A stretch of DNA of 64,000 nucleotides. It comes from Bacteroidota bacterium. Lineage in GTDB: Bacteria > Bacteroidota > Ignavibacteria > UBA10030 > UBA6906. Within the stretch, counting starts at the first letter, position 1, and each line of letters starts with the position of its first letter. Positions 16,392 to 23,550 of this stretch are shown in pieces. The position numbers and the translations under genes were made by a program. The stretch lies in assembly GCA_030835135.1 (NCBI GenBank), contig JAUQWO010000075.1, forward strand, positions 461,330-525,329, written 5' to 3'. A model generated the notes under the pieces. The model saw only the letters and a list, made by a program, of their open reading frames with translations, did not search any database and had not been told where the DNA came from.

Positions 16392-17174
16392 GTGAATAAC
16401 CTGATCTCCATCAAACGGGACCTCGTGGAGGTGGGCCGGCGCGTCTACGCGCGCGGCTACGTGGCCTCGAACGACGGCAATATCAGCGCGCGGCTGGACG
16501 ACAAGCGCGTGGTGATCACGCCGACCGGCGTCAGCAAGGGGTTCATGAGTCCGGAAGATATGTGCGTGGTGGACCTGGACGGTAAGGTGCTGCAAGGCAC
16601 CAAGAAGCCGTCGTCCGAGGTCTTCATGCACCTTGCCGTGTACAAGAACCGTCCGGACGTGAACAGCGTGTGCCATGCGCATCCAGCGTACGCCACCGGC
16701 TTCGCGGTGGCCGGCATCCCGCTGGACAAGTGCATCCTGCCGGAAGTGATCATCGCCCTCGGCGGCATCCCGGTGGTCGAATATGGGACCCCGGGCACGG
16801 AGGAATTCTTCCGCCCCGTGCTCAAGGTCCTGGATAAGTACGATGCATTCCTGCTCGCGAATCATGGCGCGCTGACGATCGGAAAGGATATCTTCAACGC
16901 CTACCACAAGATGGAGACGTTGGAGCACTTCGCCCATATCGCGTTCGTGGCCCAGCAGCTCGGACACATGAACGTGCTGAACCGTGAACAGGTGCAGAAG
17001 TTGACGGACCTGCGGCCGAAGTTCGGCATCCGGACCACAGTCGGTTGCGCGACATGTGAACTCGATCCCACGACCTGCGCGGTGCCGTCACCGGAACCTG
17101 CCGCTGGTGACGTGGATACCGAGGCCCTGGTGCGCAGCATCACCGATGCGGTCATGAAGAAGCTTCAGCAGTAA
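16392..17174 (+). CDS. Class II aldolase (L-fuculose/L-rhamnulose-1-phosphate aldolase type) with C-terminal encapsulation peptide
   Basis: It splits a deoxy-ketose 1-phosphate to DHAP and lactaldehyde. The 260-residue protein has the family metal site: SNDGNISARL, TPTGVSKG, HLAVYKNRPDVNSVCHAHPA (His-x-His) and a distal His in ANHGALTIG. Glu in the SSEVFMH segment is the likely catalytic residue. The last 19 residues (DTEALVRSITDAVMKKLQQ) after an acidic/Pro linker form an amphipathic helix, so the aldolase is predicted to be packaged too. A Cys-rich stretch before it (CATCELDPTTC) is unusual. GTG start, with AGAAGGA upstream. It sits 1 base before the kinase gene. Confidence 0.9.
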   Translation: MNNLISIKRDLVEVGRRVYARGYVASNDGNISARLDDKRVVITPTGVSKGFMSPEDMCVVDLDGKVLQGTKKPSSEVFMHLAVYKNRPDVNSVCHAHPAYATGFAVAGIPLDKCILPEVIIALGGIPVVEYGTPGTEEFFRPVLKVLDKYDAFLLANHGALTIGKDIFNAYHKMETLEHFAHIAFVAQQLGHMNVLNREQVQKLTDLRPKFGIRTTVGCATCELDPTTCAVPSPEPAAGDVDTEALVRSITDAVMKKLQQ

Positions 17175-17175
17175 G

Positions 17176-18363
17176 ATGCAGATCATCGTCTGCAACATCG
17201 GGTCCAGCAGCTTCAAGTTCCAGCTGTTGGACATGCCCGGCGAGGTGCAGCGTGCCCGCGGCTACACGGAACGCGTCGGCACGGGCGATGCGATCATCAC
17301 GTATTGGGTCGGGGACCGGCAGGTCTTCCATGAGGTCATGCCGGTCCCGTCGCACCGTGAAGCTGTCCAACACGCCCTGGGCTTCCTGCAGGACCCTGCG
17401 CACGGTCTGCTTGCCTCCCTGGAGCAGATCGGCGGGGTTGGGTTCAAGGCGGTCCAGGCCGGCGAGAAGAACGGCTCGGTGCTGCTGGCAGACGATGTGC
17501 TCGATGCGATGGAAGCCTACCGCGACCTCGCACCGGCACACAACCCTCCGTACCTGACCGCGATCCGGATGTTCCGCGAGCTCCTGCCGCGCACGCCCCT
17601 CGTCGGGGTGTTCGAGCCGGGTTTCCACACGACCATCCCGGACCATGCACGGGTGTACGGGGCGCCATACGACTGGTATGCCGATCACGGCGTACGGAAG
17701 TACGGCTACCACGGGGCATCGCACAAGTTCATCGCCACCGAGACCGTGCGCCAGCTCTCGCTCGATCCGGCGAACCACCGGATCATCTCCTGCCATCTCG
17801 GCGGTTCATCCTCCCTCTGCGCCATCAGGAACGGGGCATCCCTCGACACTTCCATGGGCTTCACCCCGCAATCGGGGTTGCTGCAGGGGACCAGGGTCGG
17901 TGATATGGATCCGTTCGTGCTCCCCTATATCATGAAGAAGAAGGGGATCACGCTGGAGAAGGCTCTGGAAGAGTGCTCGAAGAAGGGCGGTCTTGCCGGT
18001 CTGTCGGGGATCTCGGCGGACATGCGCGAGATCAACGCGGCGATCGCCGGAGGGAACGCCCGCGCGCGTCTTGCCCGGGACCGGTTCATCTACGACATCA
18101 AGCGCTATGTAGGCGAGTTCCTGGTCCTGCTGGGCGGGCTGGATGCGCTCGTCTTCACGGGCGGCATCGGCCAGAAGGATGCCGCGCTCCGCGCCGAGGT
18201 CCTGGAGGCGCTGGCATTCATGGGGGTGGCCATCGATGCGGCAAAGAACACCGCGCATGCGACGGTCATCACCGTGCCCGGCTCGCGTGTGACCGGCCTG
18301 GTGCTGGTCACCGATGAGGAGATCGTGGTGGCGCGGGAGACGGTCCGCGTCATTGGCGCATGA
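17176..18363 (+). CDS. Divergent acetate/propionate kinase homologue of the microcompartment operon
   Basis: Acetate kinases convert acyl-phosphate + ADP to acid + ATP, which would end the pathway started by PduL. The 395-residue protein has the ASKHA fold motifs CNIGSSSFKFQLL, LAPAHNPPY, YGYHGASHKF (His179), DTSMGFTP and GTRVGDMDP. Positions that are catalytic in characterised AckA differ: HRVVHGGE reads FKAVQAGE (Lys91 for Arg), FDTAFH reads FEPGFH (Glu147 for Asp) and GIGEN reads GIGQK (Gln333 for Glu). The family assignment is sure; acetate kinase activity is not. No encapsulation peptide is apparent. It ends the operon before a hairpin. Confidence 0.85.
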   Translation: MQIIVCNIGSSSFKFQLLDMPGEVQRARGYTERVGTGDAIITYWVGDRQVFHEVMPVPSHREAVQHALGFLQDPAHGLLASLEQIGGVGFKAVQAGEKNGSVLLADDVLDAMEAYRDLAPAHNPPYLTAIRMFRELLPRTPLVGVFEPGFHTTIPDHARVYGAPYDWYADHGVRKYGYHGASHKFIATETVRQLSLDPANHRIISCHLGGSSSLCAIRNGASLDTSMGFTPQSGLLQGTRVGDMDPFVLPYIMKKKGITLEKALEECSKKGGLAGLSGISADMREINAAIAGGNARARLARDRFIYDIKRYVGEFLVLLGGLDALVFTGGIGQKDAALRAEVLEALAFMGVAIDAAKNTAHATVITVPGSRVTGLVLVTDEEIVVARETVRVIGA

Positions 18364-18390
18364 GCCGGACCGCTCCCATGCCGCTATCCT

Positions 18391-18420
18391 GAACAGCCCT
18401 CAGTTCGTCGAGGGCTGTTC
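18391..18420. terminator. Hairpin between convergent microcompartment and aromatic operons
   Basis: GAACAGCCCTC (18391-18401) pairs perfectly with GAGGGCTGTTC (18410-18420), 11 bp with an 8-base loop. On the + strand it follows the kinase stop by 27 bases and is trailed by TTCGTTC, a weak U-tract. On the - strand it overlaps the last codons of the DAHP synthase gene. It is probably a shared terminator of the two converging operons. Confidence 0.6.
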
Positions 18421-19506
18421 TTCGTTCATCACGTGCGACTGGTGTTCGATGGATTCCTGGTGGATGATCTCGAACAGCTTTTTCACGAAGTCGCCCGTGA
18501 GATGCTTCTCCTTCCCTTCCTCCATGCGCGTCCGCACGATCTCATCCCACCGGTTCGATTGCAGAATGGTGATGTTGTTCTGCTTCTTGTACTGACCGAT
18601 CTGTTCCGCGATGCTCATGCGTTCGGCCATGATGCTCAGCACCTCATGGTCGATCTTGTCGATCTGTTCGCGCAGTTCCTCCAGCTTCGTCCGGGTCAGC
18701 ACGTCGTCGATCTTCTCGTGACGGAAGACCAGGTGTGCGAGCAGCTCGCCCATCTGGGCGGGCGTGAGCTGCTGCTTCGCGTCGCTCAGGGCTTCCTTGG
18801 GGTTGATGTGCGACTCGACCATGAGGCCGTCGAAGTTCAGGTCCATTGCGGTCTGTGACACGGCGAGCAACGTCTCGGTCCGGCCGCAGATGTGGCTGGG
18901 ATCGCAGATGATCGGGAGCCCGGGGACGCGCCGCTTCAATTCGATCGGGATCTCCCAGTTCGGCTTGTTCCGGTAGTTTGTCCGTTCGAAGGTGGAGAAC
19001 CCGCGGTGGATCGCCCCCAGCTTCGTGATGCCGGCCTTGTTGATGCGTTCGAGCGCGCCGATCCAGAGTTCGATATCGGGATTGATCGGATTCTTGACAA
19101 GGATCGGCGTGTCGGTGCCACGGAGGGCATCGGCGATCTCCTGCACGGCGAACGGATTCGCACTGGAACGTGCCCCGATCCAGAGGATGTCGATGCCCGC
19201 CTTCAGGGCATCTTCGGTGTGCTTCGCGTTGGCGACCTCGACGGCTGTCGGGAGTCCGGTCTCCTTGCCCGCGGTCTTGATCCAGGCCAGTGCCACGCTG
19301 CCGATCCCTTCAAAGGCATTGGGGCGCGTGCGCGGCTTCCAGACCCCGGCCCGGAGTGCATGCACCGTGCCGAGCTTCTTCAGCTCCTTCGCGGTGGCCA
19401 TGACCTGCGTCTCGCTCTCCGCGCTGCAGGGCCCCGAGATGATGAGGGGGCGGGGGATATCCAATCCGATCACACGCTGCTTTTCGAACGATAACACTGT
19501 ATCCAT
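18400..19506 (-). CDS. Bifunctional DAHP synthase (type I-beta) / chorismate mutase
   Basis: It joins the first shikimate step (PEP + erythrose-4-P to DAHP) with chorismate mutase (chorismate to prephenate). The 368-residue protein begins with the DAHP synthase domain (PLIISGPCSAESETQVM, LRAGVWKPRTRPNAFEG, CDPSHICGR, about residues 15-265). It ends with an AroQ-type mutase helix bundle (LEELREQIDKIDHEVLSIMA, then ERMSIAEQIGQYKKQNNI). DAHP synthase with a C-terminal mutase in a pheA/tyrA cluster is typical of Bacteroidota and relatives; the mutase domain usually makes the synthase feedback-sensitive to prephenate. Last gene of the aromatic operon. Confidence 0.93.
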   Translation of the reverse strand: MDTVLSFEKQRVIGLDIPRPLIISGPCSAESETQVMATAKELKKLGTVHALRAGVWKPRTRPNAFEGIGSVALAWIKTAGKETGLPTAVEVANAKHTEDALKAGIDILWIGARSSANPFAVQEIADALRGTDTPILVKNPINPDIELWIGALERINKAGITKLGAIHRGFSTFERTNYRNKPNWEIPIELKRRVPGLPIICDPSHICGRTETLLAVSQTAMDLNFDGLMVESHINPKEALSDAKQQLTPAQMGELLAHLVFRHEKIDDVLTRTKLEELREQIDKIDHEVLSIMAERMSIAEQIGQYKKQNNITILQSNRWDEIVRTRMEEGKEKHLTGDFVKKLFEIIHQESIEHQSHVMNEEQPSTN

Positions 19507-19539
19507 GCATGGACTCCTTCCTGGTGGTGATACCCGGCG

Positions 19540-20412
19540 TCACTGCGCCCGTTGTTGTTTGCCATTGATGCCCGCAAGGACGCGACGGATCTCGTTCGCG
19601 CCCTCCATGGTCTGTGTCAGGCTTTCGCGTTCGCCCGATGCCACCATATCACGGAATGCGGTGATGTTCTTGATGTACGCATCGAGTGCTTCGCACACGA
19701 AGCGCGAATTCTGAATGAAGATGGGCGTCCACATCGCCGGCGAGCTCTTCGCGAGGCGGACGGTGGATTCGAAGCCCGTGCTGGCAAGGTCGAAGATCGT
19801 GGCGGTGCTCTTTTCGATCTCCAGAACGGTCGTGGCCAGGACGAACGATGTGATGTGGGAGATGTGCGACACATAGGCCGCGTGGCGGTCGTGCTCGTCC
19901 GCCTCCATGAACAGCAGGCGCATCCCCAGCGCGGCGTACAGGGCCCGGATGCACTCCGTGGCATCCGGTGCACTCAATCCGAGTTCGCACAGGATCCCGA
20001 GCTTGTCCCGGAACAGACCGCGGAACGCTGCGGAGGGTCCGCTGTTCTCTGTACCGGCGAGCGGGTGGGACGCCACGAACCTGCTCCGCCGGGGATGCTG
20101 CCGGATGGCATCACAGATCATCGCCTTGGTGGAACCAACGTCGGTCACCGCGCATGCGTCCGGCACGATGTCCAGGATGTGCGGAAGCAGCCCGACCGCG
20201 GTGCCCACGGGCGTTGCCACGATCACCATGTCCGACTGTCGTACAGCCTCATCCAGCGGAAGGCATTCATCCACCAGTCCGAGTGCAACCGCCTGCGCTG
20301 CGTGGTCAGGGTTATTGTCGACCCCGATGATCCGGTCCGCACGATGCGCATGACGCACTTCGAGGGCCATGGATCCGCCGATGAGGCCGACGCCGATGAT
20401 GCTCGCCGTCAT
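19540..20412 (-). CDS. tyrA: Prephenate dehydrogenase
   Basis: It oxidatively decarboxylates prephenate to 4-hydroxyphenylpyruvate for tyrosine. The 290-residue protein has the Rossmann start SIIGVGLIGGSMALEVRHA, TDVGSTKAMI, the SHPLAGTENSG prephenate-binding loop and the helical region DEHDRHAAYVSHISHI carrying the family's His residues. No C-terminal ACT domain is present. It overlaps the aminotransferase gene upstream by 4 bases and lies 33 bases before the DAHP synthase/mutase gene. Confidence 0.93.
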   Translation of the reverse strand: MTASIIGVGLIGGSMALEVRHAHRADRIIGVDNNPDHAAQAVALGLVDECLPLDEAVRQSDMVIVATPVGTAVGLLPHILDIVPDACAVTDVGSTKAMICDAIRQHPRRSRFVASHPLAGTENSGPSAAFRGLFRDKLGILCELGLSAPDATECIRALYAALGMRLLFMEADEHDRHAAYVSHISHITSFVLATTVLEIEKSTATIFDLASTGFESTVRLAKSSPAMWTPIFIQNSRFVCEALDAYIKNITAFRDMVASGERESLTQTMEGANEIRRVLAGINGKQQRAQ

Positions 20413-21596
20413 GACGCCCTCCCGGTGGCCGGCATGGTGAAGGACCGGACCGCGTTCAGTGCATTCTGCAGGACGGGCGCCGGGCTGCAGAGCGACAGGC
20501 GGAGATAGCGTTCACCTGCCGTGCCAAAGATGCTGCCCGGGGCGATGAAGACGTGCACCGATCGCAGGATCGCGTCACTAAGGAGCTTGGCTTCCGGCGC
20601 CTGGTCGGGAGTGCGGGCCCAGACGAACATCCCCGCCTGGCCTTCCTCCACGGCGCATCCGATCTGCGAAAGGATCGCTGTGCCGAGTGCCCTGCGCTCC
20701 GCATACTCCTTCTGCAGGGCCTCATACCATGCGGGGGCGGCGTGCAGCGCTTCGATGGCCGCCTCCTGAGCCGGCAGGAACATGCCGGATTCCACGTTGC
20801 TGCCCACGCGCAAGATCGTGTCGATGTAGTCCTTCCGACCTGTGATCCATCCGATGCGCCAGCCCGCCATGTTATGCGACTTGCTCATCGATCCGAATTC
20901 GATCGCGACGTCCTTCGCACCCTCGCACGACAGGATGCTGAGCGGGTGCAGCGTGGTGCCCAGCATGGCGTACGGGTTGTCGTGCACGATCAGGATACGA
21001 CGCTCCCGTGCGAAGTCCACCAAGCGCTGGAGCGTGGCCCGGGAAGCTGTCGCCCCGGTCGGCATGTGCGGGTAGTTTGCCCAGAGCACCTTCACCCCGG
21101 CCGTGTCCATCTTTTCCAGCGCCGTCCACCGCGGCGCCCACTGGTTCTCTGCATCGAGCGGGTACACGGCGACGGTACCGCCCGCCAGACGTGATACGGA
21201 TGTGTACGTGGGGTAGGAGAGTTCACTCACCAATGCGCGGTCCCCGGGATTCACAAATGCGAGGGCGACGTAGATCATGCCCTGCTTCGAGCCGGGGAGC
21301 GGGAGGATCTCCGTGTCGGGATCGAGTGTGACGCCGGCAGAGGTGGCGATATATCCTGAGATCGCCTTCCGGAGGTCCGGCAGGCCCTTGTAGGGCTGGT
21401 ACCCGTGCTTCTTTGGTTCGCGCGCCGAGGCTGCCAGTCGCTCGATCGTTGCCGCCGACGGGGGGAGATCAGGGTCGCCGATCCCCAGATTGATGACCGG
21501 AGTTCCGCCTGCGATCATCTGACGGATCTGCTGGAGTTTTGACGAGAAGTAGTACTCCTCGACGGTGCTCAGCCTGTCTGCTGCCGGGACGATCAT
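20409..21596 (-). CDS. Class I/II PLP aminotransferase (aromatic operon)
   Basis: A 395-residue fold-type I aminotransferase. Substrate region VINLGIGDPDLPPS, PLPGSKQGMIYVALAFVNPG, PLP-binding Asp/Tyr in VHDNPYAM, and the PLP Lys in SMSKSHNMAGWRIGW. Its place between pheA and tyrA, with 4-base overlaps on both sides, argues that it makes Phe and Tyr from phenylpyruvate and 4-hydroxyphenylpyruvate. Family-wise it is close to LL-diaminopimelate/aspartate-type transferases, so other substrates remain possible. Confidence 0.88.
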   Translation of the reverse strand: MIVPAADRLSTVEEYYFSSKLQQIRQMIAGGTPVINLGIGDPDLPPSAATIERLAASAREPKKHGYQPYKGLPDLRKAISGYIATSAGVTLDPDTEILPLPGSKQGMIYVALAFVNPGDRALVSELSYPTYTSVSRLAGGTVAVYPLDAENQWAPRWTALEKMDTAGVKVLWANYPHMPTGATASRATLQRLVDFARERRILIVHDNPYAMLGTTLHPLSILSCEGAKDVAIEFGSMSKSHNMAGWRIGWITGRKDYIDTILRVGSNVESGMFLPAQEAAIEALHAAPAWYEALQKEYAERRALGTAILSQIGCAVEEGQAGMFVWARTPDQAPEAKLLSDAILRSVHVFIAPGSIFGTAGERYLRLSLCSPAPVLQNALNAVRSFTMPATGRAS

Positions 21597-22438
21597 ACGT
21601 TCTTCTTTCCCCGTGGATACATACCGAGCACATGCAGCTCGTGCACATGCGGTGTGATGGTGTCGAGGGCGTCATCGAGCTGACTCTGTTTCTCGAATTC
21701 CAGGTCGATGTGCATATAGTATTCCCATTCCTTCCCCAGCACGGGCAGCGATTGGATCTTGGTGAGGTTACATCCATGTCCGGCGAGGATCGTCAGGACG
21801 GTGGCAAGGCTTCCGCGCCGATGGGTGACGTGGAAAGCCACCGACGCCTTGTCCGGTGCCGCGGTGTGGTTGTTCAGATTGGAGCGGTCGGTGAGGACAA
21901 GGAAGCGGGTGAAATTCCGCTTGTCGGTTTCGATGCCGGGTGCCAGGATGTGAAGGCCATACATGGCGGCGGCACGTTTCGCCGCGATCGCTCCAAACCC
22001 CCTCTTCTTGTGTTCGGCGATCCAGGCGGCGCTTGCCGCGGTGTCCGATGTCTCAACGAGGCGGATGTCCGGATGCTTCTCGAAGTACGCGTGGCACTGC
22101 TGGATGGCCATCGGATGGGAATGTACCTCCCGGATGTCTTCCAGCTTCTGCCCCGGGACCGCCATCAGGTTCTGGCGGATCGCCAGGTAGGTCTCCCCGA
22201 TGATCGCCAGTGTGGAGGTCCGCATCATGGCGTAGTTCGGGAGGATGGTCCCGGCCACCGTGTTCTCGATCGCCATTACGGCGTAGCGGGCCCTCTTCTT
22301 TTTCATGACCTGGAAGAGATCACGAAATGTTTCACAGGGAATGGGCGTGACGGGGGCCTCGAAGTACTGTGCGGCGGCTTCGTCGTGGAACGATCCTGCT
22401 ACGCCCTGAATGGCGACGGTAAGTTGGTCTGTGTCCAT
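21593..22438 (-). CDS. pheA: Prephenate dehydratase with ACT domain
   Basis: It converts prephenate to phenylpyruvate. The 281-residue protein has the PDT domain (AIQGVAGSFHDEAAAQYF, MAIENTVAGTILPNYA, VHSHPMAIQQCHAYF, ETDKRNFTRFLVL) and a C-terminal ACT domain (VAFHVTHRRGSLATVLTIL, then GCNLTKIQSLPVLGKEWEYY), where the ESRP-like motif of Phe sensing reads KIQSLP. First structural gene of the aromatic operon. Its ATG is only 6 bases after the U-run of the attenuator terminator, so in the terminated or hairpin-folded form both transcription and ribosome access would be blocked. Confidence 0.93.
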   Translation of the reverse strand: MDTDQLTVAIQGVAGSFHDEAAAQYFEAPVTPIPCETFRDLFQVMKKKRARYAVMAIENTVAGTILPNYAMMRTSTLAIIGETYLAIRQNLMAVPGQKLEDIREVHSHPMAIQQCHAYFEKHPDIRLVETSDTAASAAWIAEHKKRGFGAIAAKRAAAMYGLHILAPGIETDKRNFTRFLVLTDRSNLNNHTAAPDKASVAFHVTHRRGSLATVLTILAGHGCNLTKIQSLPVLGKEWEYYMHIDLEFEKQSQLDDALDTITPHVHELHVLGMYPRGKKNV

Positions 22439-22444
22439 AGAATG

Positions 22445-22470
22445 AAAAATCCCGACTTTCGTGTCGGGAT
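22445..22470 (-). terminator. Attenuator terminator before pheA
   Basis: On the - strand ATCCCGAC (22470-22463) pairs with GTCGGGAT (22456-22449) around a 6-base loop and is followed directly by a run of five U (22449-22445). An alternative pairing exists. Leader segment 2 (TCGTGCCGGGA, 22515-22505) can pair with TCCCGACACGA (22469-22459) with a single mismatch, which destroys the terminator. Segment 1 (CACGAG, 22525-22520) can pair with segment 2 (CTCGTG, 22516-22511). Confidence 0.88.
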
Positions 22471-22500
22471 CGGCTGTTTGGCGTTGGCGTTATGAGCGCA

Positions 22501-22572
22501 TCAGTCCCGGCACGAGGGTCTCGTGAGATAAAAATAATAAAACCCGAAGCCGGTGTAGTAATTGTTCTTCAT
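22501..22572 (-). CDS. Phe/Tyr-rich attenuator leader peptide of the aromatic operon
   Basis: A 23-codon ORF, ATG at 22572 and TGA at 22503-22501. Its core (residues 5-16) reads YYTGFGFYYFYL: five Tyr and three Phe among the first 15 residues. This is the signature of a ribosome-mediated attenuator sensing charged tRNA-Tyr and tRNA-Phe. The codon block for FYYFY ends directly before pairing segment 1, so a ribosome stalled there would cover segment 1 and free segment 2 for the antiterminator. No SD is visible, and the predicted transcription start coincides with the A of the ATG. Confidence 0.88.
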   Translation of the reverse strand: MKNNYYTGFGFYYFYLTRPSCRD

Positions 22573-22578
22573 GTGTTC

Positions 22579-22607
22579 AATGAAAGGAGTTTGCTCACCA
22601 ATTGCAA
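22579..22607 (-). promoter_or_regulatory. Predicted promoter of the pheA operon leader
   Basis: On the - strand: TTGCAA (22607-22602) as -35, 17-base spacer, TTCATT (22584-22579) as a weak -10, then six bases and the leader ATG at 22572. The hexamers are poor matches (4/6 and 3/6). However, spacing and distance to the ATG are identical to the strong promoter of the thr leader at 29233-29261. Confidence 0.5.
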
Positions 22608-22621
22608 GGGGAAAGTGATGT

Positions 22622-23482
22622 TCAGGGGCCATAATTGGCGAGCGCGCCCCGGGCGAGGGCCACGACCTTGTCCTTCAGGGCCGGCGGCTCCAGCACGGTG
22701 ACGCCCGCTCCCCGGCTGACCACCCAGCTTGCCACTTCATCCAGGGAATTCACGGTCGTCTCGAGTACGACGGACCCATCCTTCTCTTCGGTGATGATCT
22801 GAGACTCCATCATCTGTTGCGGCTTGATCCGTTCAGCCCACGTGGCATTCAGCTTGAGACGGACCGTGTGATTCTCCGTGCCGATCCAGCTCCGGAAGGA
22901 GTGCTTGAACAGGGCGTCGATCTGTTCCTGGGTCGGCGGCTTGAACTTCTTCTCGGTGGCCACCACCTCCAGCATCTTGATGATGTGGAATTGCTTCGGC
23001 TTCCCCTCGTTCATGGCGAGCACCCGCCACGACCCATCACTGTTGAAGAGCAGGACCGGGCAGATCTCCCGGTTCCGCTCGATCTCGGTGGATTCCTTTT
23101 CGTAGGTGATCCGGGCAACGCACCTGGACTCGATGCACCGCTGGAGCGTGACGATCCGGCTGAGCGCCTTCTCCCTGTGCTTCTTCACGAGGAGCGAGGT
23201 GGCCTTATCCACCGCATGGGTCGATGCGCAGATGCCGAGGTATTGCAGGATCACTTCGGTGAGGAGCTTCGCGGGGATCGGCTGGTCGAGACAGATCCCC
23301 GCCGTACGCCGCGAATGGACGGCGATGCCGACCGCGCGCAGATCCTGCATGTCGCGCTTGATCGTGGGAATGTCCCGGTCAAAGATCGCCGCAAGATCGA
23401 CGTCACGCAGTTTCTTCTCATTGTCGACGGCCAGGCCGAGGATCTCGATCTGGCGCTTGATCTTATGTTGGAGCTCCAGCAT
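22622..23482 (-). CDS. WYL-domain transcriptional regulator
   Basis: A 286-residue regulator. An N-terminal HTH (HKIKRQIEILGLAVDNEKKL, DRDIPTIKRDMQDLRAVGIA) is followed by a WYL-like ligand domain (CIESRCVARITYEKES, VLLFNSDGSWRVLAMNEGKP) and a WCX-type C-terminus (VRLKLNATWAERI). WYL proteins bind small ligands or nucleic-acid signals and often act as repressors in defence or metabolic loci. The ATG at 23482 was chosen because the family N-terminus begins there. It stops 49 bases before the aromatic leader ATG on the same strand, but nothing proves that it regulates that operon. Confidence 0.82.
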   Translation of the reverse strand: MLELQHKIKRQIEILGLAVDNEKKLRDVDLAAIFDRDIPTIKRDMQDLRAVGIAVHSRRTAGICLDQPIPAKLLTEVILQYLGICASTHAVDKATSLLVKKHREKALSRIVTLQRCIESRCVARITYEKESTEIERNREICPVLLFNSDGSWRVLAMNEGKPKQFHIIKMLEVVATEKKFKPPTQEQIDALFKHSFRSWIGTENHTVRLKLNATWAERIKPQQMMESQIITEEKDGSVVLETTVNSLDEVASWVVSRGAGVTVLEPPALKDKVVALARGALANYGP

Positions 23483-23550
23483 GGCGTGTCGCACGTGTGT
23501 TCGATTTGCCGCTCTGTGTGCGGCCCGACCTGTCCCCGATCCCGGGTGCG

